Source: PMG-095 sp049324695
GTDB lineage: Bacteria; Myxococcota_A; Polyangia; Polyangiales; Polyangiaceae
Length of the DNA: 64,000 nucleotides
Reading direction: 5' to 3'
NCBI GenBank assembly: GCA_049324695.1
Contig: JBMOMJ010000056.1
Span: 62,001-126,000, forward strand
The notes below the pieces were generated by a model, which was not told the DNA's origin, ran no database searches, and saw only the letters and a list, made by a program, of their open reading frames with translations. Of the stretch, positions 46,731 to 55,948 are shown piece by piece. Every line of letters begins with the position of its first letter. Position 1 is the stretch's first letter. Both the position numbers and the translations under genes were made by a program.

Positions 46731-48011
46731 ATGAAGCTGCTCGATGCACTGATTCCAACGCCGCGCCTGGTGGAAGTGAACGCGGTGGATGTGTTGGCGG
46801 CTCCTGATGAGGCTTGGGCCGCGGTTCGCGAACTCGACTTGAGTGAGAGTCCCCTCGCACGCGCGCTGTTCGGTTTGAGAACTGCGAAGCGCGTGACGTT
46901 GTCGGTGAGTGAGCTGCGATCGACACCGGAGAAGCCGGGCTTTCAGCTACTGATTGAGGATGCTCCGCGCGGCTTCGCGGTGGGCGCCATCGGACAGGTG
47001 TGGAGGTTCGATATTCCGTTCGTGCACGTCGCGAACGCTCAGGAATTTGCTGAATACTGCGCGCCGGGCGAGATCAAGGTGGCGTGGGCGATATTGGTGG
47101 AGCCGCTATTCAATGCCGGCTCTCGCATCACGGTCGAGGTGCGGGTCGACGCAACGGACGAAGCCAGCTGGCACAAGTTCCGCACGTATTTTGCGGTGAT
47201 CGGGCCCGCTTCACGACTGATCCGGCGTGTGCTGCTGGGGCGCATTTCAGAGCGCCTCGGCAGGATCGACGCTTGCGATGAAGGTCGCGCGTCGGCCGGC
47301 GATGTCAGCGAGGGCCGGCGGCCACGTGACGGTGTGCGCGACGTGATCGCAGGCGGAGCCGGAGCCGCCATCATGCTGGCGAGCCTGCTCACGCCGTTCT
47401 TGCGAAACGAGCGTTCACATTGGGGTCTTACGGAGGCAGAGGGTAACGCACCTCGCGTTGGTGACGAGCTCGTCCCCCGGCCGCGCTGGCAGTGGACGCA
47501 CGCGATTGAAATCGAAGCTCCCGCCGAGGACGTGTGGCCTTGGGTCGCGCAACTCGGCGCGGATCGCGCAGGCTTCTACAGTTATCAGTTCTTGGAGAAC
47601 CTAGTCGGGTGCAAGCTTCGCAACGCCGAAACGATTCATCCCCGCTGGGCCGTGAAAGAGGGTGGGACATTGTCGTTGCACCCGAACGTGCCGCCACTGA
47701 AAGTCGTATTCCTGCTGCCGGGACATGGTTTCGTTGCGCACGCTGGCCCGGATCCTGACAGCGTTTCGCGCGAGAAACCCTGGGTGGCGGCGAGTTGGGG
47801 CTTCTTCGTCGACCCGCGGGGCGCTGGCCGCTGCCGTTTCGTCAGCCGCTATCGCTGCGCGAGTTCCGACGACCTCGCGACCCGGCTGGCCTTTGGCGCA
47901 GCACTGATGGAACCAATTGGTTTCGCCATGGATCGTCGCATGCTTCTCGGCGTGCGAGAGCGCGTGATGCGACAAAAGGCCAATCGACGCGCGGCGGTTT
48001 CGAGCGCGTGA
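46731..48011 (+). CDS. Two-domain SRPBCC/polyketide cyclase-like protein
   Basis: A 426-residue protein that appears to have two helix-grip (START/SRPBCC) domains. The first (about 1-165) has VEVNAVDVLAAPDEAWAAVR and ends AVIGPASRLIRRVLL. The second (about 235-410) has WTHAIEIEAPAEDVWPWVAQ, the typical domain start, then GADRAGFYSYQFLENLVGCK and SRYRCASSDDLATRLAFGAA. Such domains bind lipids or other hydrophobic ligands. The ATG at 46731 has AAAGG upstream; the longer frame from 46575 overlaps the broken small gene and looks noncoding. Function unknown. Confidence 0.72.
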   Translation: MKLLDALIPTPRLVEVNAVDVLAAPDEAWAAVRELDLSESPLARALFGLRTAKRVTLSVSELRSTPEKPGFQLLIEDAPRGFAVGAIGQVWRFDIPFVHVANAQEFAEYCAPGEIKVAWAILVEPLFNAGSRITVEVRVDATDEASWHKFRTYFAVIGPASRLIRRVLLGRISERLGRIDACDEGRASAGDVSEGRRPRDGVRDVIAGGAGAAIMLASLLTPFLRNERSHWGLTEAEGNAPRVGDELVPRPRWQWTHAIEIEAPAEDVWPWVAQLGADRAGFYSYQFLENLVGCKLRNAETIHPRWAVKEGGTLSLHPNVPPLKVVFLLPGHGFVAHAGPDPDSVSREKPWVAASWGFFVDPRGAGRCRFVSRYRCASSDDLATRLAFGAALMEPIGFAMDRRMLLGVRERVMRQKANRRAAVSSA

Positions 48012-48103
48012 AGTCGCGGTGAGTCGCAGCGACAACGACATCGTCCCACGAATCGCGAGGGCCGGAGTTCCAATTCGATCGCGGTTCGATAGCATCGATT
48101 CCC

Positions 48104-49375
48104 ATGGATTCGAGGCTTGGCGTCTCTCGGTTGGGCGCGCGCTGCGCGTTGGCGTTGATGTTGGTGACGGTGCAGGGCTGCTCGCTTTCCAGGGAACCCG
48201 AGACGCCGCGCGAGTCGCTGCTCGCCACGAGGTGTCGTGTTGGCGCCTCGGACTTGGGTCCGCTGGTCACCGAGTGGTCGGCTGCCGAGAAATCAAATCT
48301 GGAAGCGTTGCTGCAGCGCAATCAAGCTGTGGCGGTTCAGTTTACCGGCTGCACGATGCGGCTGCTTCCACAATGTGAGCTCGGTGGAAACTATAGCTGG
48401 CAACGCACGAGTCCATCTCGCGATACCTTGCGCATTCGCAACGAGGCCGAGCTCTACACGCGTTTGCCGCTCGGCGCGCTCTCGCTAGCGGGCGAATTGA
48501 AGCGCTCGGGTGAACTCTTCATCGAAACCACCGTCGCTGGTCAGTTCCGTTTGCACGGCTTTACGGCGGCTCAAGTGCCGCAAACACCGGGTTGCTTGGA
48601 GGCAACTCACGTCGTCGGCGCAGTGAGTGTCGGCGCTTTTCAACTGCGCAACGCGGCCGACATCGCTGGATCCGGCTCAGCGCGCTATGCGGGCGTCGGT
48701 GAGATGGGAGGCAGCAGTCGCGAATCGGTGGGTGTGCTCGGCTCCGCAGGCGATCCGAATGCGTGTGGTCTCGCGACGCCCGAAGCTGCGAATCAAAATT
48801 GCAGCTCGCCCATTCAGGTCTTTCTCTCGCCAATTCCTGGGCGCACGGAGCCACCGGGCCCGCCGGGCAGCGTGAAGGTTGGATTCATGTCTGGCAGCCA
48901 CGACGCGCGCTTCGACGTTTACGTCGATGACGAGGCGAGCTGCACGACACCCTGCGATCGCTGGGTCGATCCCGCGCGACCGGTCGTTATGCGCTCGCGC
49001 CAAGACGAAAAGTTGAGAGTGCCTGCGCTCGCTGCGGACAAAGGCCCTCTGCAAGTGACGGCGTTTCCCACTTCGCGAGGGCAATTGGCAACCGGCATCA
49101 CGTTTACTTCGCTCGGCGGCATCGCCGTGGCAACCGGCATCGCGCTCACGGCCATTGGCTGCCCGGTGGAAGGTCGAGGTGGAATGTGCGCTGCAGGCCT
49201 GATTACCGGTGGCGTCGGATTGCCCGTGACCGGCGGCAGCATTCTCTTGATTTTGGGCGCATTGCCGCGCGCACACGTACAACCCATCTTCGATAGCAGC
49301 GAGCGTTCCGTGGCGATGGATCCCGGTCAGCGTTCGTTAGCGCTGGGACCTGTCGGTGTGAGTGGCAAATTCTGA
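48104..49375 (+). CDS. Lipoprotein of unknown function
   Basis: A 423-residue exported protein. The signal peptide ends VTVQGC, a lipobox near residue 26. The first half has paired Cys and beta strands (VAVQFTGCTMRLLPQCELGG, NYSWQRTSPSRDTLRIRNEA). A Ser/Pro linker follows, and then a second beta-rich part with VKVGFMSGSHDARFDVYVDD, and one or two hydrophobic segments near 325-390 (TSLGGIAVATGIALTAIGC, GGVGLPVTGGSILLILGA) that may be membrane helices. The pattern is seen in myxobacterial outer-membrane-linked lipoproteins. No function assigned. Confidence 0.72.
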   Translation: MDSRLGVSRLGARCALALMLVTVQGCSLSREPETPRESLLATRCRVGASDLGPLVTEWSAAEKSNLEALLQRNQAVAVQFTGCTMRLLPQCELGGNYSWQRTSPSRDTLRIRNEAELYTRLPLGALSLAGELKRSGELFIETTVAGQFRLHGFTAAQVPQTPGCLEATHVVGAVSVGAFQLRNAADIAGSGSARYAGVGEMGGSSRESVGVLGSAGDPNACGLATPEAANQNCSSPIQVFLSPIPGRTEPPGPPGSVKVGFMSGSHDARFDVYVDDEASCTTPCDRWVDPARPVVMRSRQDEKLRVPALAADKGPLQVTAFPTSRGQLATGITFTSLGGIAVATGIALTAIGCPVEGRGGMCAAGLITGGVGLPVTGGSILLILGALPRAHVQPIFDSSERSVAMDPGQRSLALGPVGVSGKF

Positions 49376-49418
49376 GTCTGCGCGCCAGACACCAACCGGG
49401 ATCGCGGTTAGCATGCCG

Positions 49419-50003
49419 TTAGAAGTCGCCCTCACGCACGTACGGGTAGCTCCACAACGTCACTTGCAAGAGGCAGCTCTTCAACCACGCCGCGTGCATG
49501 CGCTCGACTTCTGCGGGCGAATGACCGCGCTTTTCGAGGAACGGCTTCAACGTGAAAGTGATCGGCACCACCAGCGCGAAAAGATCACGAAACGGCACGA
49601 TCGCGGTGGAGGCGACGCCATCGGTCAGGTTCTTCTTGCTGCGGTGATGACGTAGGCCGACTTCATGTTGGTAGTCCAGCCAGCGCTGATCGTAATCGGC
49701 GCGCGCAGTATCCAGAATCCAGCGCCCGAAACGTTTGCGAACGGCGGCGAGGTACTCGGCGATCGGCGCGCCATCGGTTCGTGTGAATGACTTCAACAGG
49801 TGTGGCTGCGAGCCAACGAAGCCGTACCAAACATCGAGAATGGCCTCGACCTGATCGGCGAGGATGTCGTGCGACGCTCGCAGGGCCTGCACGTCGTCGG
49901 CGCCGAACAATAGAGTTTGCTTGAGTGCTTCGAATTCCTCCGCACGGATTGGTGATCGCGCTACCGCGGCCGTTCCGTAGGTGTATCCATGGATCTCGCT
50001 CAT
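49419..50003 (-). CDS. Protoglobin-domain protein
   Basis: A 194-residue haem protein of the protoglobin/globin-coupled sensor family. It starts MSEIHGYTYGTAAVARSPIR and has DILADQVEAILDVWYGFVGS in the early helices, then RADYDQRWLDYQHEVGLRHH, where His in the F-helix position (YQHEVGLRHH) would bind haem iron, followed by LKPFLEKRGHSPAEVERM. No output domain is fused. It begins about 102 bp after the end of the MarR gene on the same strand and probably shares its transcript. A role in O2, NO or redox sensing is inferred from the fold. Confidence 0.8.
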   Translation of the reverse strand: MSEIHGYTYGTAAVARSPIRAEEFEALKQTLLFGADDVQALRASHDILADQVEAILDVWYGFVGSQPHLLKSFTRTDGAPIAEYLAAVRKRFGRWILDTARADYDQRWLDYQHEVGLRHHRSKKNLTDGVASTAIVPFRDLFALVVPITFTLKPFLEKRGHSPAEVERMHAAWLKSCLLQVTLWSYPYVREGDF

Positions 50004-50105
50004 GTTGTTGCCTTTCTGCGGACACACGCCCGCCTTCGTTCCCGCGCACCTGCGCGCGGAAGAGTTCATCGACCTCTCGAGTCAGCTCAGATTGATGGGT
50101 TCGAA

Positions 50106-50762
50106 CTAGGAAATGCTGGCGAAGCGCTCGAAGTTCGCGCGTTCAACATCTGGCGCCGCGGCTTCGTGCTCGGCGCAATCCAAACGCAGATGCTCTGTGG
50201 CGAGCTCCGCATCGACCAGATCGCAATGATGAGGCGCTTTGCCGGAATGAACATGAGGACGGAAGAACTTGCAGGTGATGCACATGCGATTCACCGGGAT
50301 TTGCCCGGCTTCCTGCAACGCGCGGATCATCTTCGAAAGACCGCTGAGGAACACCGTTTGCTCCTCGCTCGACATGGCATTCACTGCGCTGACCAAGAAG
50401 TCAGGCCAGTCGCTGACGCGTGCCGCGATCTTCCTTCCGCCACTCGTGAGCGAGAGCAAACTCGCGCGCGGATGTCGCGGATCGGGCTCCTTGTGAAGTA
50501 GACCCTTCTCGACGAGCACGCGCACTGCGTCGCTGATGGTTGGCAGGCTGACACCAATGCGCGCGGCGACTTCGGAAGGAGTCAACGTTTGCATCGATAA
50601 CAAGGCGACGATCTGCCCCTGCGTTGGGGACAAGCCATCGAGCGCTGCTTGCTGCCAGGTCTGATGTTTGAGAGCCAGCCCAATCTTTTGGAGGCCCATA
50701 GCCACCCGCTGCGCCACTGGCACGGAGTTTTCGGCAAAAAATGGCAGCTTTTTCGACGCCAC
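50106..50762 (-). CDS. MarR-family regulator with C-terminal Cys/His cluster
   Basis: A 218-residue regulator. The winged helix-turn-helix is at about 30-125: LDGLSPTQGQIVALLSMQTL, TPSEVAARIGVSLPTISDAV, then the wing DPRHPRASLLSLTSGGRK. After residue 150 it has an unusual tail with CITCKFFRPHVHSGKAPHHC and LRLDCAEHEAAA, four cysteines and several His that could bind zinc, haem or an Fe-S cluster. A perfect palindrome lies 12-28 bp upstream of its start. Together with the protoglobin gene downstream this suggests gas or redox sensing. Confidence 0.85.
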   Translation of the reverse strand: MASKKLPFFAENSVPVAQRVAMGLQKIGLALKHQTWQQAALDGLSPTQGQIVALLSMQTLTPSEVAARIGVSLPTISDAVRVLVEKGLLHKEPDPRHPRASLLSLTSGGRKIAARVSDWPDFLVSAVNAMSSEEQTVFLSGLSKMIRALQEAGQIPVNRMCITCKFFRPHVHSGKAPHHCDLVDAELATEHLRLDCAEHEAAAPDVERANFERFASIS

Positions 50763-50773
50763 GGGCCGAGTCT

Positions 50774-50790
50774 ACTTAGGAGTCCTAAGT
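50774..50790. promoter_or_regulatory. Perfect palindrome, candidate MarR operator
   Basis: ACTTAGGA (50774-50781) and TCCTAAGT (50783-50790) are perfect inverted half sites around a single G, 12 bp upstream of the MarR start codon. MarR proteins normally bind short palindromes in their own promoters. AT-rich half sites stand out from the GC-rich surroundings. The divergent propeller lipoprotein gene starts 65 bp away on the other side and might also be controlled. Confidence 0.65.
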
Positions 50791-50854
50791 TGTCAAGAGC
50801 GGCCTCGAAAAACGCTGTGGAATGTCGCTTCGCGACGCGGCATTAGGGTGCTGC

Positions 50855-53428
50855 GTGAAGATCGAATGGTGCCGGGCCGGCCTCGTTGCGTGGTGCAGCC
50901 CAATCGTTGTCAGCGTCGCCTTGCTTGGGTGTGCCGGGCATCCGGCGCGTACAACAACTGCGAGTGCGCGCCAGCAACCGTTAGCGTCTGCATGTGAGTC
51001 GAGCATTCGTGGCGCCGCCGCACTCCGAGCGGAAGGCTCCTGGCTGGCCGCGCGCAACGTGCTGTCTCGTGCCATGCCGACCTGCGGCGCCGAGCGCGCG
51101 CACTTGGTCAATGCACTCGTCGATTTGCAGATCGCTCTCGAGGACGCACGTGGCGCCGAGCAACTACTTGCCCAGTTGAACGATGCGTCGGCCGCTGCGG
51201 CACGCCTTCAGGTTTGGCTTCGACAATTCAAGGAGCACGATGCCCAAGCAGAAAGCAATGCAGCCGCATTCAGCGCGGCTCTGCGCACGATTCGAACGGC
51301 GCGTCAGGCTCACGACCAGAGCGCTTTGGGCAGTGCCAAGGAGGCACTGGCGCGCTTCGGCAGTCGAGGAGAGCTCTTGGCTGAGCTGGGCTTACTGGAG
51401 CTCGCGGTTGGAAAACGCGCGGCGCAACCCTACTTCGATCGAGCATTTCTAGCGTTGCAACGAGAGACCGGTAGCACGCCCGTTGCGTGGCTCATGCCGA
51501 GCGCACTCAGCTCCATTCGGGATGCCACCTGGTCAAACGACGGTGGCGAGCTGTGGTTGTGGTCTGACCGCGTGCACGATCCTGCTTTGCGCCCGAACGA
51601 GCGAACGGGATCGCTTGCGACCGTAATCGATGCAACGAGCTGGGAGCCACGTCGGCGAGTGCCGGGTCCTGCGAGGTCCTGTGCACGCGTCGTGCTCGAC
51701 GAGGGTACGCGCTTCGCGACGTGTGAAGGCCTATTCGATCGCGATGGCGAACGGCTAACCTCGTTTCCGCGCGGTGATTCGGCGCTTGGCGACCTATTGG
51801 TGCGAATTCCAGGCGAAAAGCGGCTGCTCGTCACGCGTCCGGAAGCGACGAGCAGTGCTCGGCTCGGTTTGGTGGATCCCCTGACGGGCACCTTCGAAGC
51901 GCTGAACATTCCGCGCGCGCGACCGGTTGCAATCGACGTAGCGCCGGACGGCAGTTGGTTCAGCCTGGAGTCATCGCATGGCATAGAGGTCTTTGCGTGG
52001 CCCACGCTGAAACGCTTGTTTTCGATCCCGGGGTACCAGGCTCGCGCGGTGTCAGCGACGCACCTAGCAGCGGTGCAGCGCGATATCGTGCAAGTCTGGC
52101 GCGTGCAGCCTGCCGCGCGGGTGGCTGAGTATGCCTTGGCTCGCCCCGACATCGGCCTGCCACGCGGCGCGATGCCGGGATTCTTTCCAGAACCGACGTC
52201 GGAGAGCCTGCTTCTCCAATACGGTTACTTAGAAACGTCCTGGTCGTGGCAGCAGAGACCAAAGCCGCGCGACTTCCATTCCGAAGTCGATCTCCTACCG
52301 AACAGTACGGTGCTTTCCGTGAGCGTTTCGCCTGACGGCAAATCGGCCGCGGCGATTCGTACGCGCGATTCCAACGGGGCGAGGCAACTTGCCGTCAGCG
52401 ACGTGAACGGCGCCATGCTGGAGCTCGAGGCTGCACCTGAGCTGCACTCCGTAGCGGTTGCTCCCAACGGCAAACGCGTCGCGCTGTATCTGGCCGGCCA
52501 TGAGCTGCGGGTTTTCGATCTGTCGCAGGGATCGGCGCAAAGTTTCCCACAGGCCATGAATCGGCGCCTGCGTTTCTACGACAACGATAACGTGATGCTT
52601 CAAGGTTCGAGCAAAGCAGAGCTGCTCGACGTGCGTGATGGCAGCCGGCGGGAGCTGCTGCTGCGGCCATTCGAACGCTTCTTCGAGCGCGGCAGCTCAG
52701 GCATTAGCGTCACTCTCACGGACTCACCTGGTGGTGCTTGTGCCACCTACGGGGCAGACGACCGCTTGATGCGCGCCTTTCCATGGCGACCGCTCACGTT
52801 GTCTCCTTCCGGGGAGTGGCTGCTGCTTCACGACGAAGACTCTCTCATGTTGGCTTCGACGCGGACGGGCCTTGTTGCGCGCGTTCGCGGCAGCGGCACG
52901 CGATCGGCGCTGACTACGTTCTCCGCGAACGAAGCGAGGCTCGCGACGCTGAGTGATGCGGGGCTGGTAGTTTGGGACACGCAGACGTCGCAAACCTGGG
53001 CCGTCGCCGAGGTCTCAGCGGTGAGCAATGCGACGACGCTCGCCTTCTCCGCCGATGCAGAGGTCGTGGTGGTCGGCAGAGCGCACGGCGACGCATTAGC
53101 GTTTCGCTATCGCACTGGCGAGCAACTCGCTGCGCTGCCGCGCGTCGAAGCGCAGGCGCTTACTTGGTTCTCGCAGAACTCGTTCGCGCGTGCGCATCGG
53201 CCGAGTGACGGAAAGTGGGTGGCCTCGCTCGTCGTGGGCTCGCAAAACCCATCTGGATGGCTAGTTGATGCGGACGGGCGCGTGGAGGTTTTTGGTGAGC
53301 AAGTGGAGCCCGTTGCGCGCTGCGCCTTCGCGAACACGCTCGTGGCGTGGCCAGTGTGCGCCGCGCATTTGGAGACACACGGCTTGTTCGAGCAGCTCGC
53401 GCGCGATGCGGCGCAGACTTCGGGCTAG
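50855..53428 (+). CDS. Beta-propeller lipoprotein
   Basis: A large exported protein (857 residues from a GTG at 50855 with AGGG upstream; the frame also opens at an ATG at 50822). The signal peptide ends VALLGC, a lipobox. Residues up to about 200 are helical repeat-like (QIALEDARGAEQLLAQLNDA). From about 220 it has repeated beta-strand patterns of WD40/YVTN-propeller type, for example VSVSPDGKSAAAIRTRD, VAVAPNGKRVALYLAGHE and LTLSPSGEWLLLHDED, probably 10-14 blades. Usually such proteins bind partners at the cell surface. Its stop overlaps the convergent GAF gene by 4 bp. Confidence 0.75.
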   Translation: MKIEWCRAGLVAWCSPIVVSVALLGCAGHPARTTTASARQQPLASACESSIRGAAALRAEGSWLAARNVLSRAMPTCGAERAHLVNALVDLQIALEDARGAEQLLAQLNDASAAAARLQVWLRQFKEHDAQAESNAAAFSAALRTIRTARQAHDQSALGSAKEALARFGSRGELLAELGLLELAVGKRAAQPYFDRAFLALQRETGSTPVAWLMPSALSSIRDATWSNDGGELWLWSDRVHDPALRPNERTGSLATVIDATSWEPRRRVPGPARSCARVVLDEGTRFATCEGLFDRDGERLTSFPRGDSALGDLLVRIPGEKRLLVTRPEATSSARLGLVDPLTGTFEALNIPRARPVAIDVAPDGSWFSLESSHGIEVFAWPTLKRLFSIPGYQARAVSATHLAAVQRDIVQVWRVQPAARVAEYALARPDIGLPRGAMPGFFPEPTSESLLLQYGYLETSWSWQQRPKPRDFHSEVDLLPNSTVLSVSVSPDGKSAAAIRTRDSNGARQLAVSDVNGAMLELEAAPELHSVAVAPNGKRVALYLAGHELRVFDLSQGSAQSFPQAMNRRLRFYDNDNVMLQGSSKAELLDVRDGSRRELLLRPFERFFERGSSGISVTLTDSPGGACATYGADDRLMRAFPWRPLTLSPSGEWLLLHDEDSLMLASTRTGLVARVRGSGTRSALTTFSANEARLATLSDAGLVVWDTQTSQTWAVAEVSAVSNATTLAFSADAEVVVVGRAHGDALAFRYRTGEQLAALPRVEAQALTWFSQNSFARAHRPSDGKWVASLVVGSQNPSGWLVDADGRVEVFGEQVEPVARCAFANTLVAWPVCAAHLETHGLFEQLARDAAQTSG

Positions 53429-54126
53429 TTGACGCGCACGCCGAGGCCGCGCTGCACGATGCGCTCGGCGCGCTGCAGATCGGTGCGGCGAAACGCGTGA
53501 CCCGGGCGTGACAGCTCCAACATGGCCGCGAGCTGCCCCTCGACCAGGATGGGAATCATCGCTGCTGCGCCGACTCCGCCTTGGCTCGTGGCGAAGCGCT
53601 TCGCAAGCTCGTCTTCCACGGGTCCGTAGGGAGGACCCTGCACCGGAATGCCATGACGAGCGCACCGCAGCACGGGATCGTGCTCCGAGAGCGGATAGCC
53701 GAGGCGAGCATTGGTCACAGGCCCGATGATCGAACGCGTGAACAGCGTGCGCCCGTAGCGACCGCGGTAATGGAACATCGCGCTCTCCGCGCCCGTTGCG
53801 ATCAACGAAAGCCAAGTCACGGTGTGGCAGAGCTCGTCTTCATCGCGAACACGCTCGACGGAGCGGCCCCACTCAGCCAGCTGCTCTGGGCTAGGTCCGT
53901 GCGAAACTTTACCGTACAGCGCGGCAATTTCTCGAACACCGAGCAAGGCGCGCCAGTCGCCTTCGTGCGCACGCACGTGGCAGTATTCCGGCACGCGCCC
54001 GTGCTCCACGCCTCGAATCAGAAGGCTCGTTACAACGGGTCCAACGGTGAGCTCGCCGTTCGTGACGAACCAGAGCGGCGGTGGTGGCAGCCTGAAAACG
54101 CTTCGCGAAGGTTGGGTCTGCAACAT
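53425..54126 (-). CDS. GYF-like and GAF-like domain protein
   Basis: A 233-residue protein. Residues 10-65 resemble the GYF_2 domain (LWFVTNGELTVGPVVTSLLI then VPEYCHVRAHEGDWRAL), a small protein-binding fold. The second half resembles a degenerate GAF domain (ATSQGGVGAAAMIPILVEGQ, LAAMLELSRPGHAFRRTDLQ), ending in a helix. No catalytic motif was seen. It may be a myxobacterial regulatory protein; the roles are inferred from fold similarity only. Confidence 0.6.
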   Translation of the reverse strand: MLQTQPSRSVFRLPPPPLWFVTNGELTVGPVVTSLLIRGVEHGRVPEYCHVRAHEGDWRALLGVREIAALYGKVSHGPSPEQLAEWGRSVERVRDEDELCHTVTWLSLIATGAESAMFHYRGRYGRTLFTRSIIGPVTNARLGYPLSEHDPVLRCARHGIPVQGPPYGPVEDELAKRFATSQGGVGAAAMIPILVEGQLAAMLELSRPGHAFRRTDLQRAERIVQRGLGVRVN

Positions 54127-54397
54127 GAGAATGGAGCTGTTGGGTCCGCGCAGTCTCGCTCTGGGAGCGGGGTGCGGGCCAACAAACCGGCGCTATTCAC
54201 CAAGCTTCAAGCGTCATGTGCCGAGAGCTCCACGACGGGGCGTTTCGGTTCGGAAGCGCTCGGGCCGCCTCAGTGTAGCCGGAAAGTTGGCCTAAAACGC
54301 CGCCAAATCGCCGCGTTGCCACGCGTGTGGCGCATTTGCGCGCGCGCTCAAAACCGACCGTGGCCGTTCTGTACGGCTTCGCGGCTGCGCCATTAGC

Positions 54398-54413
54398 TGG
54401 CATGTCCGTCGCA
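54398..54413 (+). promoter_or_regulatory. Sigma-54-like -24/-12 element upstream of the KaiC-like gene
   Basis: TGGCATGTCCGTCGCA matches the TGGCAC-N5-TTGCA pattern, with GG at 54399-54400 and GC at 54411-54412 at the required 12-bp spacing. It lies 18 bp before the ATG at 54431, so transcription would begin very near the start codon and no ribosome binding site is visible there; a start at the ATG at 54449 would fit better. The rest of the 304-bp gap 54127-54430 shows no gene. A chance match is possible. Confidence 0.35.
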
Positions 54414-54430
54414 TAAGGGCTTCGGCTTCG

Positions 54431-55948
54431 ATGGCTTCGATACAATCGATGAACCGAACCGAAGAACGCGCTGGAACTGGGATCCCCGGTCTCGATGACG
54501 TGCTTGGTGGGGGGCTACCCGCGCGGCGCCTGTACCTCGTTAAGGGAACGCCGGGCGTTGGGAAAACCACGCTCGCTCTGCAGTTCCTGATGGAGGGCGC
54601 GCGGCGCGGCGAACCGGTGCTCTATGTGACGTTGTCCGAAACCGAAGAGGAGATTCACCAAGTCGCGCATTCGCACGGCTGGGAGCTCGAGGGCGTGAAG
54701 CTGTTCGAGCTTTCTAGCGCCGAGCAAACGCTGCGCCTCTCGGACGAAAATACCATTTACGCGGCAGAAGACGTCGATCTGCGCGAAACCGTGCGCGTTC
54801 TGCTCGACCAAGTCGAGCTGATGAAGCCGAAGCGCGTCGTCTTCGACTCATTATCCGAGATTCGCTTGCTCGCACAAACAGCGGTGCGTTACCGACGTCA
54901 GCTGCTGGCTTTGAAGCAGTACTTCGCCGGCCGCGATTGCACGACGTTGCTGCTGGACGACCGCTCGGACGATGCAAGCTCCGACTTGCAGGTCGAGAGC
55001 CTGACTCACGGAGTGATCGTGCTCGAGCAGATACCGCTCCAATACGGCGCGGATCGACGGCGTTTGCGCGTGAGCAAGCTGCGCGGTTCACGTTATCGCA
55101 GCGGCTATCACGACTTCGCGGTTCATACCGGAGGGCTGGTGGTATTTCCGCGCTTGATTGCGGCAGAACATCGGACCGATCTGATGGCCGAGCCAATTTC
55201 TAGCGGGGTTTCCGGGCTCGACGCGCTGTTGGGGGGCGGCATCGATCGGGCCACTTGCACGCTGATTATGGGTCCAGCCGGGGTCGGCAAGAGCGCAATT
55301 GCCTCGCAGTTCGCCGTCGCCGCATGTGCGCGTGACGAATGCGCCAGCGTGTTCCTGTTCGAGGAGCGCATTGCTACCTGGGTGCGCAGAGCACGTCAGT
55401 TGGGCATGCCCGTCGATGAACAAATCTCGCACGGCAAGCTGCACGTACATCAAGTCGATCCTGCAGAGCTTGCTCCGGACGAGTTTACACACCTGGTTCG
55501 TTGCGCGGTGGAGCGTGAACAGTCGCGCGTGATCTTGATCGACAGCATCACCGGGTACTTCAGCGCCATGCCAGAAGCGCGCTTTCTGAGTCTGCAGATG
55601 CACGAGCTCTTGTCCTACTTGAGCGAGCGTGGCGTGGCTTCTCTCATGACGATGGCGCAGGCTGGGCTGATTGGTTCTCACATGACGGCGCCGGTCGACG
55701 TGAGCTACTTGGCGGACACGGTGCTGTTGCTTCGCTATTTCGAGGTGGAGGGCCGCGTTCGAAAGGCTGTTTCCGCCGTGAAGAAGCGCTCCGGTCGCCA
55801 TGAAGATGCCATCCGCAGCGTGGAGCTGAATTCTCGCGGCATCGTGGTGGGCGAACCGCTCAAGAATCTCCATGGTGTGCTGCTCGGGTTGCCGCACATC
55901 TTGGGTCCGCAGTCGGAAAGCGAGAAGGCGCAGAGTGGCATTCGCTGA
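54431..55948 (+). CDS. Double-domain KaiC-like RecA ATPase
   Basis: A 505-residue protein with two RecA-like KaiC domains. The first has TGIPGLDDVLGGGLPARRLY and Walker A GTPGVGKTT at 39-47. The second has SGVSGLDALLGGGIDRATCT and Walker A GPAGVGKSA from residue 281. Walker B-like segments are KRVVFDSLSEI and RVILIDSITGYF. KaiC homologues outside cyanobacteria often work with histidine kinases in signalling. Here a kinase gene starts inside its 3' end. KaiA and KaiB are not present in the window, so a circadian role cannot be claimed. A start at 54449 is possible. Confidence 0.88.
   Translation: MASIQSMNRTEERAGTGIPGLDDVLGGGLPARRLYLVKGTPGVGKTTLALQFLMEGARRGEPVLYVTLSETEEEIHQVAHSHGWELEGVKLFELSSAEQTLRLSDENTIYAAEDVDLRETVRVLLDQVELMKPKRVVFDSLSEIRLLAQTAVRYRRQLLALKQYFAGRDCTTLLLDDRSDDASSDLQVESLTHGVIVLEQIPLQYGADRRRLRVSKLRGSRYRSGYHDFAVHTGGLVVFPRLIAAEHRTDLMAEPISSGVSGLDALLGGGIDRATCTLIMGPAGVGKSAIASQFAVAACARDECASVFLFEERIATWVRRARQLGMPVDEQISHGKLHVHQVDPAELAPDEFTHLVRCAVEREQSRVILIDSITGYFSAMPEARFLSLQMHELLSYLSERGVASLMTMAQAGLIGSHMTAPVDVSYLADTVLLLRYFEVEGRVRKAVSAVKKRSGRHEDAIRSVELNSRGIVVGEPLKNLHGVLLGLPHILGPQSESEKAQSGIR

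Noticed and set aside
54431..55948. Circadian clock kaiABC
   Set aside because: No KaiA or KaiB; two-domain KaiC-like proteins are common outside cyanobacteria.
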